The notes: a model not told the origin generated them from the letters alone. A stretch of 64,000 bases of DNA from Bactericera cockerelli (GCA_024516035.1 CM044961.1:16357756-16421755); one strand, 5' to 3'; positions 46,501 through 55,505 are shown, numbered from the stretch's first letter. Program-made: numbers and translations.

Positions 46501-49500
46501 GCTCGGGTGTCACCTGGAAGTCATTCCTCTTCTGCTCCAGCGTGAGCCCAAACACCTCCCGCCTCTCCATGGGGGAGGGCACATAGTCTGGGTCCACCTC
46601 CAGAATGACGTACTTGCCTCCTTTCTTCTTCTCCAGGATCTCGCGAGCTCCGAAATGGAGGCCGGGGCAGATGATGCCGTCGGACACCTCCCGAGCTATC
46701 ACCTCCGCCGTCACCTGAGACACAATGGGGTGGTTAATAATAATAATAATAATAACATCGCCTTATTTATACTGCCCGATTAAGTCCCATTATTCCAGCA
46801 GTAAGCCCAAGACATATTATTATGTGTTAAAAATCCCAAATGGGAGGATAACTTGTCATGTCCCTCCCGGCTGGGTTTCGAACCCGCGACCTCTGGAATC
46901 TCTGGATTCACAAAGTGCCGCCTTTACCACTGAGCTACCGGGACAGACTCTAAACCTTAGCTATGTGAAACAAACTTTTTTTAGGTACATTGTTTAAATT
47001 CCCAATTTAGCATCTCAGGCCATTATGGAATGGGAAGTTTCAGGCATTTCTTTGGTAATAAAATCGTCCTATCTCACAAGTGATCTGCGTTTTTTCAGAT
47101 CATTGTGGGGCAGAATGTTTGGGTTTTTAGATATTAGATATTAGATATCGGAATGGAGGGTGAAACTCCCGTCTCGAATGATCCTTAGTTGGTAAAGAGA
47201 CTTTAAAAAAAATCTAATGACAATGCATCCCAATTTAAATATTGATTTCTTTCAAGTTGCTGGCTGGGAATATCTTTTTATTAGATGATAATATCGATAT
47301 AGTTAGGTAGATCATAGTTTTATAATTATTTCAGGTAGCTAGCTAATAAAAAATATATAATTATTAATAATACTAATACTTAAACCGGGCTCCCGCAGGG
47401 TGCAATATTTTGTCTCTCAACGTTGCAAACATTGTTTCGAATATTGGATGGGAAGTGTTGCAAAGTATTGCGCAGCAATGTTTCAGTCAGTGGGAATCGA
47501 TCTCATTTGATTCTAAAAAGAGAGCGGAGATTGGACGTTGCCAAACACTTACCGCGTCACAGGGTTCAGATAGGGCGATGAAGTCCCCGAAGGAAGACAT
47601 GCGGTCTGCGCCTCGTGCGCGCGCATACGCCACGGCTATGTCAGACAGAGCGTCGCCAAAGTCCTCCACCATGGCTGCTTTGATCTGTGAGTACAACAGG
47701 GAATTTAATAAAGGCGTAAGTAATACTCCCCTTTCTCAACACAGTTTTTTTTTAACTTTGAGAAAGGGTACCATTCAATCATTTTAAAATATGTATCATA
47801 TTATAATTGTAAGTAATAAATAAATATGGAAAATTAAAAATAAAAAATAAATAAATAAAAAATACACGAACGTAATGTGATAAAAGAAAAAATATGTCAA
47901 TCTGTCTGTTTAAAGTGGTCAGTGGCATTTTCTACCTCTAAAGTTTATTAATGAGTTTGACAGGAAACTCAATAGAATACGTCTTTATAATCCAATTTTA
48001 ATTTTAAAACATTTGAAACACAGCAGGCTTATGAGTGACTCTGATATTCATCATTGTGTGAAATCTCTTTTCGAAATATTGAAATTGGACTGTCATATCG
48101 GTCCAAACCCAGGCTGGGTAAGATGAATGAGGATAGCTACAACTAGCTAGTATGATTACTAGCCATTAGAGGGTAAAACACCCACTTGAATTATTCAGGA
48201 CGTTAACACATAATCCCAATGACTGAATCCTCCCAGGTCGACACAACCGTGTCAACAACAAGGGTTGGGTGGAAGAGATTGCCACAGGCAATAACCCCGC
48301 CCTTTAGGTAGGACATTTCTCTCTTTTTTTCCTTCTTGTATATTTGTTTAATCTTTTTGTTTTTCTTTATATTTCGTTGTGTTCTACTGTATCCCCCCAA
48401 AAACACCACTTCGTGGTTAAAAAAAGAAGAACGCCTCACTCAAAAGAATGATTATAATTAGCTAAAAATAAATGATATCAAATTGAGAACACCTTACCAC
48501 CTTTCTTTCTATATCTCTGCACTCCTCTCTGAATTTATTCCTCTTATGTTTATCTTTCTTTATCCTTTCTAGGGGTCATCCCAAACTTGATTTCTCTTTA
48601 AATTTACTTGTTGCACGGCAATAAAAAATGGCGGTCGGAGTATGAATTTTCTGACCTTATTTGATTTGAATCGAGAAAATTACACCGCGACCGCCATTTT
48701 TTATTGCCGTGCAACAAGTAAATTTAAAGAGAAATCAAGTTTGGGATGACCCCTAGAAAGGATAAAGAAAGATAAACATAAGAGGAATAAATTCAGAGAG
48801 GAGTGCAGAGATATAGAAAGAAAGGTGGTAAGGTGTTCTCAATTTGATATCATTTATTTTTAGCTAATTATAATCATTCTTTTGAGTGAGGCGTTCTTCT
48901 TTTTTTAACCACGAAGTGGTGTTTTTGGGGGATATCAGTTCTTTTTGTACGAAAATATAGGTTCATACACTACTGAAACATTATGAGTAACAAAAGTAAA
49001 TAAGCTGGGAAAATGTGAATGTACAATTAAGTTGTCTTTTTTTTAAGATATAGTTTTAGCAGTACGTATTTAATTTTTCTAAGGTCAATATGTATTTGGA
49101 TCACAGATTTGGCCCCCTGAGTCCCTAAAGTGAGTAAATAATATATAAATTTGCAATGCAAGACCTTTTGATTCTATACTCAACATGATTAGGTTTATCT
49201 TTCAAAGCTAAATAGACCTCGGAGCCTCCTATGAGGGACACTAAAACACCTGGATTTACAAATGCCAAAGAAATTAATTTGTAATCACCTTATCAAGGTG
49301 AGATAATGAGTTCTCTCCCGTTGACCTTTTCTTACCCGAATTCTCTCCGTCTTGTTGCAGGGGTCACCACGAGTATCTCTCCCGGAAATAAGACCATGCT
49401 TTTTTACATTAGGTATTTAAGAAAATGAAAACTATAAAATTATCATTTTTATATAAGAATCGGCCTTTTATAAGGAAATATTTTAAATCTCTAATGAAAG

Positions 49501-50985
49501 GCAATGCCTACAGAGTATAGTAGATTTAGGTAAAATACATAGAAGGCCATGCCTCAGGAATATAGTAGGATTAGGAAAAATACATAGAAGGCAATGCCTC
49601 AGGTTTATATCAATGATTCCTAGGTGTTTCGATTATAATTTTTATGCTAGGCCTAAACTATGTAGGTATAAAATCAGGTAAAAATGCAAGCGACGCGACG
49701 GGAGACAATTTGGTGTTGATAAAACCATGAGCGGGAGAGAACTCGGTGGTGACGTCGCTTATCAATACCTCACGAGGTATGAGAGTACCCCGGACGTAAT
49801 TGACAGAGAAAAAAAACATCCCTGAAGGGGATCTAACCCAAATCATCGTGCGTGCAAGCCTAGTATGCTACCCACTTGGCCAAAGTCACTACTTTGTCAC
49901 AACTTTTAGTGAGTAGCATCGACATTATGAGAGCTAATTTATCATATTTTATCTCCATCCAACCATGATTGTCCAAAATCAATCTCGTAGTGCCGCCACA
50001 GGTCATTGCCCAATTCTGCAACTACTAAAATTTTCCTCGCGAGGGTAATGGGGTCGTCATGAAGATCAATTATAAAGATCGGAAAAACAAAACAACGTTA
50101 AGCCCAAATTGAAAATATAGAGCTAAAAAATTTCGTCCCCGCCAGGATTCGAACCCATGCTGACTAGGTCGCAGGTCGAGCATGCTACCAATAGACAAAG
50201 TTATCTTCTAAAGTAACGGACGGAAAATGAACTAAACTAATACTTGGAAACTTAAACATTAAAATTTTGCAGTGAGAGAGCGAGGTCATCTCGAAAAATA
50301 CATACTGGCCAAGATCTGACCACTAAGCTAAGGATTCGAAGGTACCTACCCGCCAAAGGAAATGAAAAGGCCACCAGGTGCCACCCAATGGACCGGATGA
50401 AGCAATAAAATCAATAAATTTGGTATCTGCTCATCAAGATCTTTCATTTGATACCACTTAAGATTAGTATTATCCTTCAATTCCCGATTTGGGCTCCCAA
50501 AACCCGAGGCCGCCCAAATGGGCCGCCCGCTTATAATTTAGAATTTTTTTTTGGTCCGGGCTCATCTCCATTATATCTTGATCACTTTGGACACCTCACT
50601 TAATCTTCAGTGCCAAGTTAAAGACACGAAGTCGGGTCTCAAAGGATCCGTATGAAAAAAAAAACAGAAAAAAAAAAAAAAAATTATGAATCTTTTCATG
50701 TCTTTCACGATTGTTGGGGGGTCTCGAAAATAGGGTTCTCGGTGGCCTAGGAAGTCAAACAAAGAGTCAAATCAACTTATTTTTCAACGTAGAGCCCATT
50801 TCTGCAATAAAAATCGCGATTTTTGAAATTCATGTTGCACTTTTCGCTGGCTGAAAGAACATGAAATGCATGGGAACTATGTTTTCCGTAACCTTACACT
50901 CTGCCGGGCTGTCTCTTTCTTTGTATAGGCGTTCTTCACACCTCGGCCGAGGTGTTTGATATATTTTTTGTTCTACCTAATGAAG

Positions 50986-51019
<34 letters not shown>

Positions 51020-54000
51020 AACTTCTTCACCTCCGGCCCACTGAAGCGCCGAAATACTGCGGCCCCGGCCGGACTGCAATGTTTGAACGAGGCCGCGGCC
51101 GGAAGGTTGAGGGCCTGTTTGAGCTCCTTCACCAGCTGCCAGCCGTTCAGGGCGTCCAGGAGATTGATGAAGCCTGGCTGGCCGTTCAGAACTGGAGATG
51201 AAGAAATGGGATTCAAAAATTAGTTCAGTCTGACAATGAGTTCATTAAAATTTCTAATCTTGTTTTTGCAAAATTTAATCCTTGACAAAGTCCCACGTAG
51301 TTATGCCAGTAAAAATACGTTTTTCGTTTAGATGTTACCTGACCATTTCAGAATCAACATTTTTATCTTGCTTCCTTTGACAAAAAAGAAATAGTCGACT
51401 ATTATTCCGAAGTGTGATTGAATGAATTAAGGCGATTACTTTTGTTCCTGAGAAGTACATAATATATGAACATAAATAACTAGTAGATAGGTAGGTAAAT
51501 ATTTATTGAACATAATAATGGTATTAAACTTGTTGATAGATGTATGAAAAGAACAAATTCATAAGGAGGTACTTAATACGATAACCAGATGAGTCAGTGT
51601 AGTAGTATGGGATACTGGAAAAGCTTCCATCTCTTTAGGAAGGGGAAGTTTTCTACATAATAATTAGTAATTACATAGTGTGTAAGAAGCAAATGAAGTG
51701 TAAGAAGCAAATGAAGATAAAGCAGGACCAACAGATGATTTCAGGAATTTCTTGGGTCAAAGACTTGGCGGGGAATTTTTTTTACCGCGAAGATGTATTT
51801 TTTGGGGGTTGAACTTTACACCTACCCTTGATAGGCAGCTTCTCGAGTTTGGTGAAGATCTGAGCGGGTGCCTGATGAGGGTTCATCCCATACCGAAGGG
51901 AGATCTGGGCTTCGTTGGGTGAGTATTGCTTTCGGAAATAGTCGACTATGTTCGTGTCGTACTCCGCCGTGTGAGTGAAGGCTTTCAGGGCAAGTCTTTT
52001 TCTGAAAAATGTAAGGATGGATTTTTTTGTTTTAGCTTGCTTAAAGATTATGGGATGTTTAGATGCAGATAGTCAGATAAACTTCTACTTTACTATGATT
52101 CACCTTCAGGATGAACTATAGGAAAGACAAAATTATAAAAGAGTCCCTCGCACAAGGTTACTTTTTCCTTAGTTTCTTCCGTTTCTAATGTAATATGGAA
52201 CTATGTGTCTTGACATTTTAAATAATAATATTCAAGGTAAAAAATGTAACTGTTAATATTGATCAATCAGAGGAATGTATCAAAACAAGTAAGTAGTTCC
52301 TTTAGGGTCCTTACAACTTTCATTAAGAAGATGTTTCCCTCTGAGAACTATCCATACTTCCATAGTGTCTCACTCACATAATAAATTTATAATAATTGTG
52401 TTAATCACTTTCATGATGTCACAACTACTCAAACTAGCTTTACTTAATCTACGCTGAACCCGGTACTTGAACCACCAACCTCCAGGTTACAAGTCCGCCG
52501 CCTTATCGATCAAACTGCTGAGATTTTTATGTCATAATTTCACCTAATATCTTCACTAGTTTCTCACTCACCTAATATCTTCACTAATAATAATAATAAT
52601 AATAAATAATAATAATAATGCTTTTTCTTTGTTTTACTATGTCACAACTTCAGTGGGTAACGCAGAATCACAGGACTTCACCACTTCAATTTACAATATC
52701 TTGTATTACTATTTTTGCCTATGATTCTGCCACTGGTCGCTGCTTCACATCAAAGCAGCTACTCATTTTTCCTCACGAGGTATGAGTGGACCCCGAACAT
52801 CCAAGTACAGAGCAGAAAAAATCCTCCCCCGCTGGGAATCGAACCCAGGTCACCATGTGTGCAATGCCTAGCGCGCTAACTCACTCTGCCACAGTGACTA
52901 CTAATATCTTCACTAGTGTCTCACTTACCTAATATCTTCACTAGTTTCCTTGGCTGGGGAGGCTTCGATGTCCTCCAGGACTTTGTCATAGTCCCTGGGA
53001 TCACACAGGACGGTCACTCTCTCGTGGTTTTTGGCGGCCGCCCTCAACAATGTGACGCCACCTGAATTTGAACAGTGAAAATTCCATCGAAATAAAAGCT
53101 GAAAAAAAAGTTCTGCCTACTTATAATCATGCCTAATATGGAAATGAATCTACTGTACTTACCTACTAAATTTAAAAAAAAAATCTTTGAGCATTCACAC
53201 ATCATTCACTAGAAACTCACAAAGCAGATATACTACACAGTACACGTACACATCCTCAGCCCAGTGTAGAAAACAGCCAGAATACTCTCATTCACAACCT
53301 CATGCAGTATTGCCCATCTTTTTAGTTCCATAGGGTATTTTTTTTAAGGTGAGTGTTTCAGAGCCGTTTTTATTTCGTAGCCATGAAACAGGAGCTACGG
53401 TAGACGCTTGTGGTCTGTGTTGTAGCCTGCCCATCCCTTAGTATTCCCTCTGATGGAGAGGAGGCACCCTCTGATGGAGGGGAGGCACCCATTCTTTCCC
53501 GCAGCTTGTTTGGACACCCACCAAATCCTATTCAAATCTCTCGAGGTAGATCATTTCAGGCATTTCACAAGCAAGCTAACGAATAAACCGTTGCGCCTGA
53601 CCAATAATGTTTCAGTTCATTTACCAATATCGATGTTTTCAACGGCTGCGGGTACGTTGCAGTCTGGTTTGCCACAGTCTCGGAGAAGGGGTACAGGTTG
53701 CACACCACTATGGACACCATGTCGTAGTTCAGCTTCGCATGTCAGCTTGGTCACTGTCGGTTTTTCTGGACAGGATTCCTATAAGAAAGAAACCATTAAA
53801 TAATATGCATCTTCTTTTACTCTGTCTTATCCCGCTCAAACAGGGTCGACGTTGTTCAACCTCATGGTTGAGGTTGAATGGTTGATTTTTTTTTTTTTTT
53901 TAAGTGGGGTTTAACGTCGCTTTCAACTGCCATGGTCATATCACGACGGGGAATGGTTGATTGGTTTTGGCACTTTCTTTTTTTTTTAAGGCTGATTTAT

Positions 54001-55505
54001 ATGCATGATTTATATAAATAGGTAGGTACCTCCACTTTTGTACTAACAAGTATGCATCACACGTGCAAGCACGATTTCTTGGGTGGATTACTTGCTCGTA
54101 AAGACACCCGTACGGTTCGCTATCCGTGCAAACAACTATGCAGGTTGTGAAGTGGATCTTGTAACATGTTCAGGAAATCCCTATACGCGTCTCACAGCTA
54201 CGCCTGAGTCGTATTTTCGATTTGGTGACTTCAACTGATGCATTGTGATATGCAAGCCTTATTGCTTCCTGGGTTTCCAATCTGACGCGGTTACAGACGC
54301 AGTAGCGAGACGCGTAGGGGAATGGCAACTTAAAGTGCTGGAATCTAGCGACCAAGCCACGTTTCGGAACGATCGTGCAATATAACTGCGTTTTTATACT
54401 AACTGGTCAGATCAGAACTCATCAAAGTGCCAAACAAAATCTTAGGGTTAAATAATAGACAAATTCTACAACTCAAATCATCGCTAAGCGTCAGTTTTCC
54501 CAATCGTACACAGTACGCAATCCGTGACTTAGCGTCACAGAAGTATCACAAAAACATCTATTAATTCCGCCTTAAATTTTGTAAGCTGTAATCGCCATCC
54601 ATCGGTCCGAAAGTTGACACTCCAAGGAATGAACTTACCGGCATGTACAGCAGGATGCAGGGTCTTGACTCTTCCACCCAGCATCTCTGGAGCCCCCGTG
54701 ATGTCCGATACATCCTTCACCGCTATCTTCTCGTCCCGGAGAGCTTTGGCAGTTCCCCCGGACGCCACCAGAGTGTAGCCCAGGGACTCTAACTTCTTGG
54801 CGAATGGGAGAAGACCGGTCTTGTCGGACACGCTGAGAATCACTGAAATTGGTCAAAATATTTTTAACAGACCGACAGACGATGGACCGACGGATCGACA
54901 GACCGACAGATTGACAGACGGACACAAAACCAAAGTTGCTCAGGAGGTTATGAAACGTCCAGAAATATGAAAAAAATTGTAGCAAAAAAATATTTTTTTT
55001 TACAAAAACAATTTCACAATACTTCAGATTTCTAATATTAGAAATTTCCCGGAAGTAAAATGATGTGAGGTAGGTACAGTTTATTGAATGGTATTGTGTT
55101 TCTATTCGTCCATCAAAAAGAGGCGATTTGTTTCGGCGAGCATCAACAGATATTATGAGTGTCCTAAAACTAGAATAGAATTCTTTATTTTGTGATCTTG
55201 AAACAAACAAATTATCATCATCACGAATCCGTTCAATCTGGAGCAAGGGCCTTTTCTTATTTTCTTCCATACTAATCTGTCTTGGACGGTATGTGTCCAG
55301 AGTGTTCCTGAATCTTGCTATCTTGTAACTGGGCGGCCTCGATCTCTATGTATATCTATCTCTTGAATTTCCTGAACCAATCTATCACAATCTTGAAACA
55401 AACACTGAATATAAATGTTAAACTACATAATTATACCTAATTATGTAACTGACTTGAAAATAAATTAATAAAAAACTTACCAAGTTTTCCATTGCTTTTC
55501 TCCAT
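37517..55505 (-). CDS. ATIC: Bifunctional purine biosynthesis protein ATIC/PURH (12 exons)
   Basis: The enzyme formylates AICAR and then cyclises FAICAR to IMP, the last two steps of de novo purine synthesis, in the cytosol. Exons in order: 55481-55505, 54639-54842, 53625-53778, 52929-53061, 51826-52001, 51031-51191, 47553-47684, 46469-46714, 45585-45751, 41205-41379, 40191-40283, 37517-37636. All have GT-AG ends and phases that fit. They sum to ~595 residues once small indels are allowed for (human 592). The IMP cyclohydrolase part has [39 protein letters not shown] and AAAKNH. The transformylase part has [27 protein letters not shown] (catalytic Lys-His), [48 protein letters not shown] and [11 protein letters not shown], and ends TRLFHH. 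Indels in exons 3 and 10 look like consensus errors rather than decay, because introns and splice sites are intact. Introns carry many repeats. Confidence 0.96.
37798..38097. mobile_element. TTAA-flanked piggyBac-type MITE, 292 bp
   Basis: TTAA at both ends (37798-37801, 38094-38097) flanks perfect 16-bp inverted termini CACGTTGAGCGCCGCA. TTAA duplication is the signature of piggyBac transposases. The interior has three near-copies of CATGGGGGCT and no ORF. It lies in ATIC intron 11, about 160 bp from the last exon. Confidence 0.85.
38260..39270. mobile_element. Second TTAA-flanked piggyBac-type element, ~1.0 kb
   Basis: TTAA at 38260-38263 and 39267-39270 flanks inverted termini CCCGTGAGTACACGC and (complement) CCTGTGAGTACACGC, 14 of 15 matching. 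A subterminal block CATCGCGCGTGTACAGACGT occurs at both ~38478 and ~39219. The interior is AT-rich and non-coding. Its termini differ from the neighbouring 292-bp element, so it belongs to a different subfamily. Confidence 0.8.
39271..40190. other. Remainder of ATIC intron 11
   Basis: AT-rich intronic sequence with no identified feature. Confidence 0.5.
40330..40475. repeat. 25-bp tandem array with six perfect CRE palindromes
   Basis: Six TGACGTCA octamers begin at 40341, 40366, 40391, 40416, 40441 and 40466, exactly 25 bases apart, within a unit containing CACAGGATGACGTCATCATA. Five of the six extend to the 12-bp palindrome GATGACGTCATC. TGACGTCA is the consensus site of CREB/ATF bZIP factors. 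The array ends 47 bp before the ATIC exon 11 acceptor. Regulatory activity is untested. Confidence 0.9.
41131..41199 (-). mobile_element. SINE family C, 5'-truncated, at the exon 10 donor
   Basis: The 69-base 3' part of family C (complement of CCACTAAAGAG at the tail, GTAGAAAATGCTTTGAGCAT in the body). It is flanked by perfect 10-bp target duplications CCTACCTTAT at 41121-41130 and 41200-41209, which include the ATIC exon 10 splice donor. Confidence 0.88.
41205..41379 (-). CDS. ATIC: ATIC exon 10 with compensating indels
   Basis: Begins [12 protein letters not shown] and ends [19 protein letters not shown] in one frame. The middle only makes sense ([20 protein letters not shown]) one frame over. 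A surplus G in GGAGGTTCC and a missing A in GGAAACAAG account for it. The donor is formed by a SINE target duplication. Confidence 0.9.
41416..41628. mobile_element. Small inverted-repeat element, family J
   Basis: Ends AGGGCGGAATTAATAGAC and GTCTATTAATTCCGTCC are inverted. The core includes TACACAGTACGCAATCCGTG as in copies at 7700 and 54440. An internal CTTCCAGATGG...TCTGGAAG fold lies at about 41471-41500. It sits just upstream of ATIC exon 10, in intron 9. Confidence 0.75.
41668..41815 (+). mobile_element. SINE family C, partial
   Basis: Contains GGATCCCACCAATTGCATGG, CTCATTAATTTGAGTTTGTG, TGGAAAATGCTTTGAGCATT and GGTTACCTTCCACTAA with a TTATTATTA tail. The tRNA-like head is only partly preserved. 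Confidence 0.7.
41816..42050 (+). repeat. Dispersed repeat family G copy
   Basis: Shows TCACTTTCAACTGC, ATCACGACGGGG, TACCCTCCATTCACTGG, TAGCTAGCATCACGAGGATT, CGAATTTGAATGGTCACGG, CTCGCTGGACGTTGCTTAAC and GAAAACTGGTG. Confidence 0.65.
43530..43750 (+). repeat. Minisatellite inside element A (about 5 units)
   Basis: Units of ~45-50 bases sharing GAGGCATGGCCTT, CTATGTATTTT and CTAACCCTACTATA. Copy C has five units at 59045-59245, and copy B about three at 49500-49610. Confidence 0.7.
44312..44849. repeat. Terminal hairpin of element A
   Basis: Arms of about 245 bases run from ATCCCCCCAAAAACACC to its complement, with a loop near 44565-44600 that is itself weakly self-complementary. Copy-specific variants (for example CGCCTCCCTC and GGGTCCCAAAC) occur in both arms. 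Confidence 0.9.
44850..45264. other. ATIC intron 9 sequence without identified features
   Basis: Continuation of the intron between exons 9 and 10, right after element A. No gene or repeat recognised. Confidence 0.45.
45265..45405 (+). repeat. Dispersed repeat family G, 5' part
   Basis: GGGGTTTAACGTCGCTTTCA, ATCACGACGGGGG, ACCCTCCATTCGCAGG, CAGCCTGAGTGGGGCCGGGA. It is one of the least diverged G copies and lies in intron 9 of ATIC. Confidence 0.7.
45752..46468. other. ATIC intron 8
   Basis: Between exons 8 and 9. It contains a T-run (45799-45822), an A-rich polypyrimidine complement next to the exon 9 acceptor, and an A-run at about 46437-46455. No other feature recognised. Confidence 0.5.
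46737..46945 (-). mobile_element. SINE family D, full copy next to the exon 8 acceptor
   Basis: The minus strand begins with the tRNA-like TCCCGGTAGCTCAGTGGTAA and box B GGGTTCGAAACCC. The body includes ATTATTCCAGC-complement sequence, and the element ends in a TTATTATTATTA tail. The tail stops ~25 bases before the ATIC exon 8 acceptor AG (46715-46716). It is not a tRNA gene, because sequence between the boxes is expanded and a SINE body follows. Confidence 0.8.
47770..48224. other. Part of ATIC intron 6
   Basis: AT-rich intronic sequence before the LINE tail and element B. No gene seen. Confidence 0.45.
48225..48390 (+). mobile_element. LINE-type 3' tail, family H, interrupted by element B
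   Basis: Carries GGGTGGAAGAGATTGCC, CCCCGCCCTTTAGGTAGGAC and a pyrimidine-rich stretch up to TTCTACTGTAT. The tail resumes at 50961 (ATTTTTTGTTCTACCTAATG, then an A-run to ~51018), as in the uninterrupted copy at 12122. Confidence 0.75.
48391..48933. repeat. Terminal hairpin of element B
   Basis: Both arms share the variants CGCCTCACTC, ACCTTTCTTTCT, GGGTCATCCCAAAC and ACTCCTCTCTGAATT, several of which differ from copy A or C. The internal edge has five G where the outer edge has six. Confidence 0.9.
48391..50960 (-). mobile_element. Large hairpin-ended non-coding element, copy B
   Basis: Inverted relative to copies A and C. On the plus strand the ~540-bp hairpin comes first (48391-48933) and the palindromic terminus CACCTCGGCCGAGGTG last (about 50938-50953). 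It has the same internal landmarks as A, with about three minisatellite units instead of five and a shorter T-run. It is inserted in the family H LINE tail within ATIC intron 6. Confidence 0.88.
51031..51191 (-). CDS. ATIC: ATIC exon 6, with an aberrant 3' segment
   Basis: Encodes [19 protein letters not shown], the KEL helix and [16 protein letters not shown], which includes the catalytic Lys-His pair. It then reads FRRFSGPE where the family has Gly-x-Pro/Ala-Leu-Ser-x-x-Glu. One missing base after GTA and one surplus base at CTTC would give xSALSGPE. Donor GTGAAG follows GAG. An A-run and the inverted hairpin element lie directly downstream in the intron. Confidence 0.85.
52344..52530 (-). 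mobile_element. SINE family E
   Basis: The minus strand starts CTCAGCAGTTTGATCGATAA, with box-B-like GTGGTTCAAGTACC, then AGTAAAGCTAGTTTGAGTAG and GAAAGTGATTAACACAA. It matches the plus-strand copy at 55925-56100. It lies in ATIC intron 4. Confidence 0.7.
52544..52943 (-). repeat. 28-bp tandem repeat of the exon 4 splice-donor region
   Basis: TAGTGAAGATATTAG (plus-strand CTAATATCTTCACTA) begins at 52544, 52572, 52901 and 52929. The first and last pairs are exactly 28 bases apart. The middle pair is the target duplication of the SINE at 52587-52900. The copy at 52929 is the real exon 4 end. Confidence 0.88.
52587..52900 (-). mobile_element. SINE family B, full copy with 15-bp target duplication
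   Basis: Head GTAGTCACTGTGGCAGAGTG, box-B-like CTGGGTTCGATTCCC, body and TTATTATT tail as in 2201-2480. Flanked by perfect CTAATATCTTCACTA at 52572-52586 and 52901-52915. It interrupts a tandem copy of the exon 4 donor, not the used donor. Confidence 0.92.
52929..53061 (-). CDS. ATIC: ATIC exon 4, donor region tandemly repeated downstream
   Basis: Encodes [20 protein letters not shown] to the end [11 protein letters not shown]. It finishes ...GATATTAG before GTAAGT. The last ~15 exon bases and the donor belong to a 28-bp unit repeated further into the intron (52901, 52572, 52544), with a SINE inside the middle unit. Confidence 0.93.
53338..53450 (-). mobile_element. SINE family A, 5'-truncated
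   Basis: The minus strand shows the family A 3' end (GGGATGGGC, AGTAGCTCC-like, TTTCATGGCTACGAAATAAA, GAAACACTCACCTTA) with an A-run at 53340. It lies in ATIC intron 3. Confidence 0.75.
53625..53778 (-). CDS. ATIC: ATIC exon 3 with two single-base deletions
   Basis: Encodes [15 protein letters not shown], then [20 protein letters not shown], then [13 protein letters not shown], but in three successive frames. Adding an A in CGAAGCTG and a C in AACCAGAC restores one frame of the family length. Both lost bases fall in short homopolymers. The exon length plus two matches the phase needed by exons 2 and 4. Confidence 0.9.
53813..53947. repeat. Family F tail followed by a family G fragment
   Basis: TTACTCTGTCTTATCCCGCT and CTCATGGTTGAGGTTG (F) run to 53885, then after a T-run GTGGGGTTTAACGTCGCTTT and ATCACGACGGGG (G). 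The G piece interrupts F, since GAATGGTTGATT occurs on both sides (53874 and 53952). Confidence 0.65.
54440..54577. mobile_element. Small inverted-repeat element, family J
   Basis: AAAATCTTAGGGTTAAATAA at one end, TCTATTAATTCCGCCTTAAA at the other, and the core TACACAGTACGCAATCCGTG. It lies in ATIC intron 2. Confidence 0.7.
55019..55059. repeat. ~40-bp palindromic motif, copy 3
   Basis: TACTTCAG and CGGAAGTA enclose TTTCTAATATTAGAAA. Same motif as at 19519 and 26169. It lies in ATIC intron 1. Confidence 0.6.

Noticed and set aside
54881..54925. Functional repeat in ATIC intron 1 (GACAGACCGAC-like)
   Set aside because: Looks like an ordinary GACA/GACC microsatellite.
54535..55270. Separate minus-strand gene of 211 codons overlapping ATIC exon 2
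   Set aside because: It reads exon 2 in the wrong frame and extends into intron 1.
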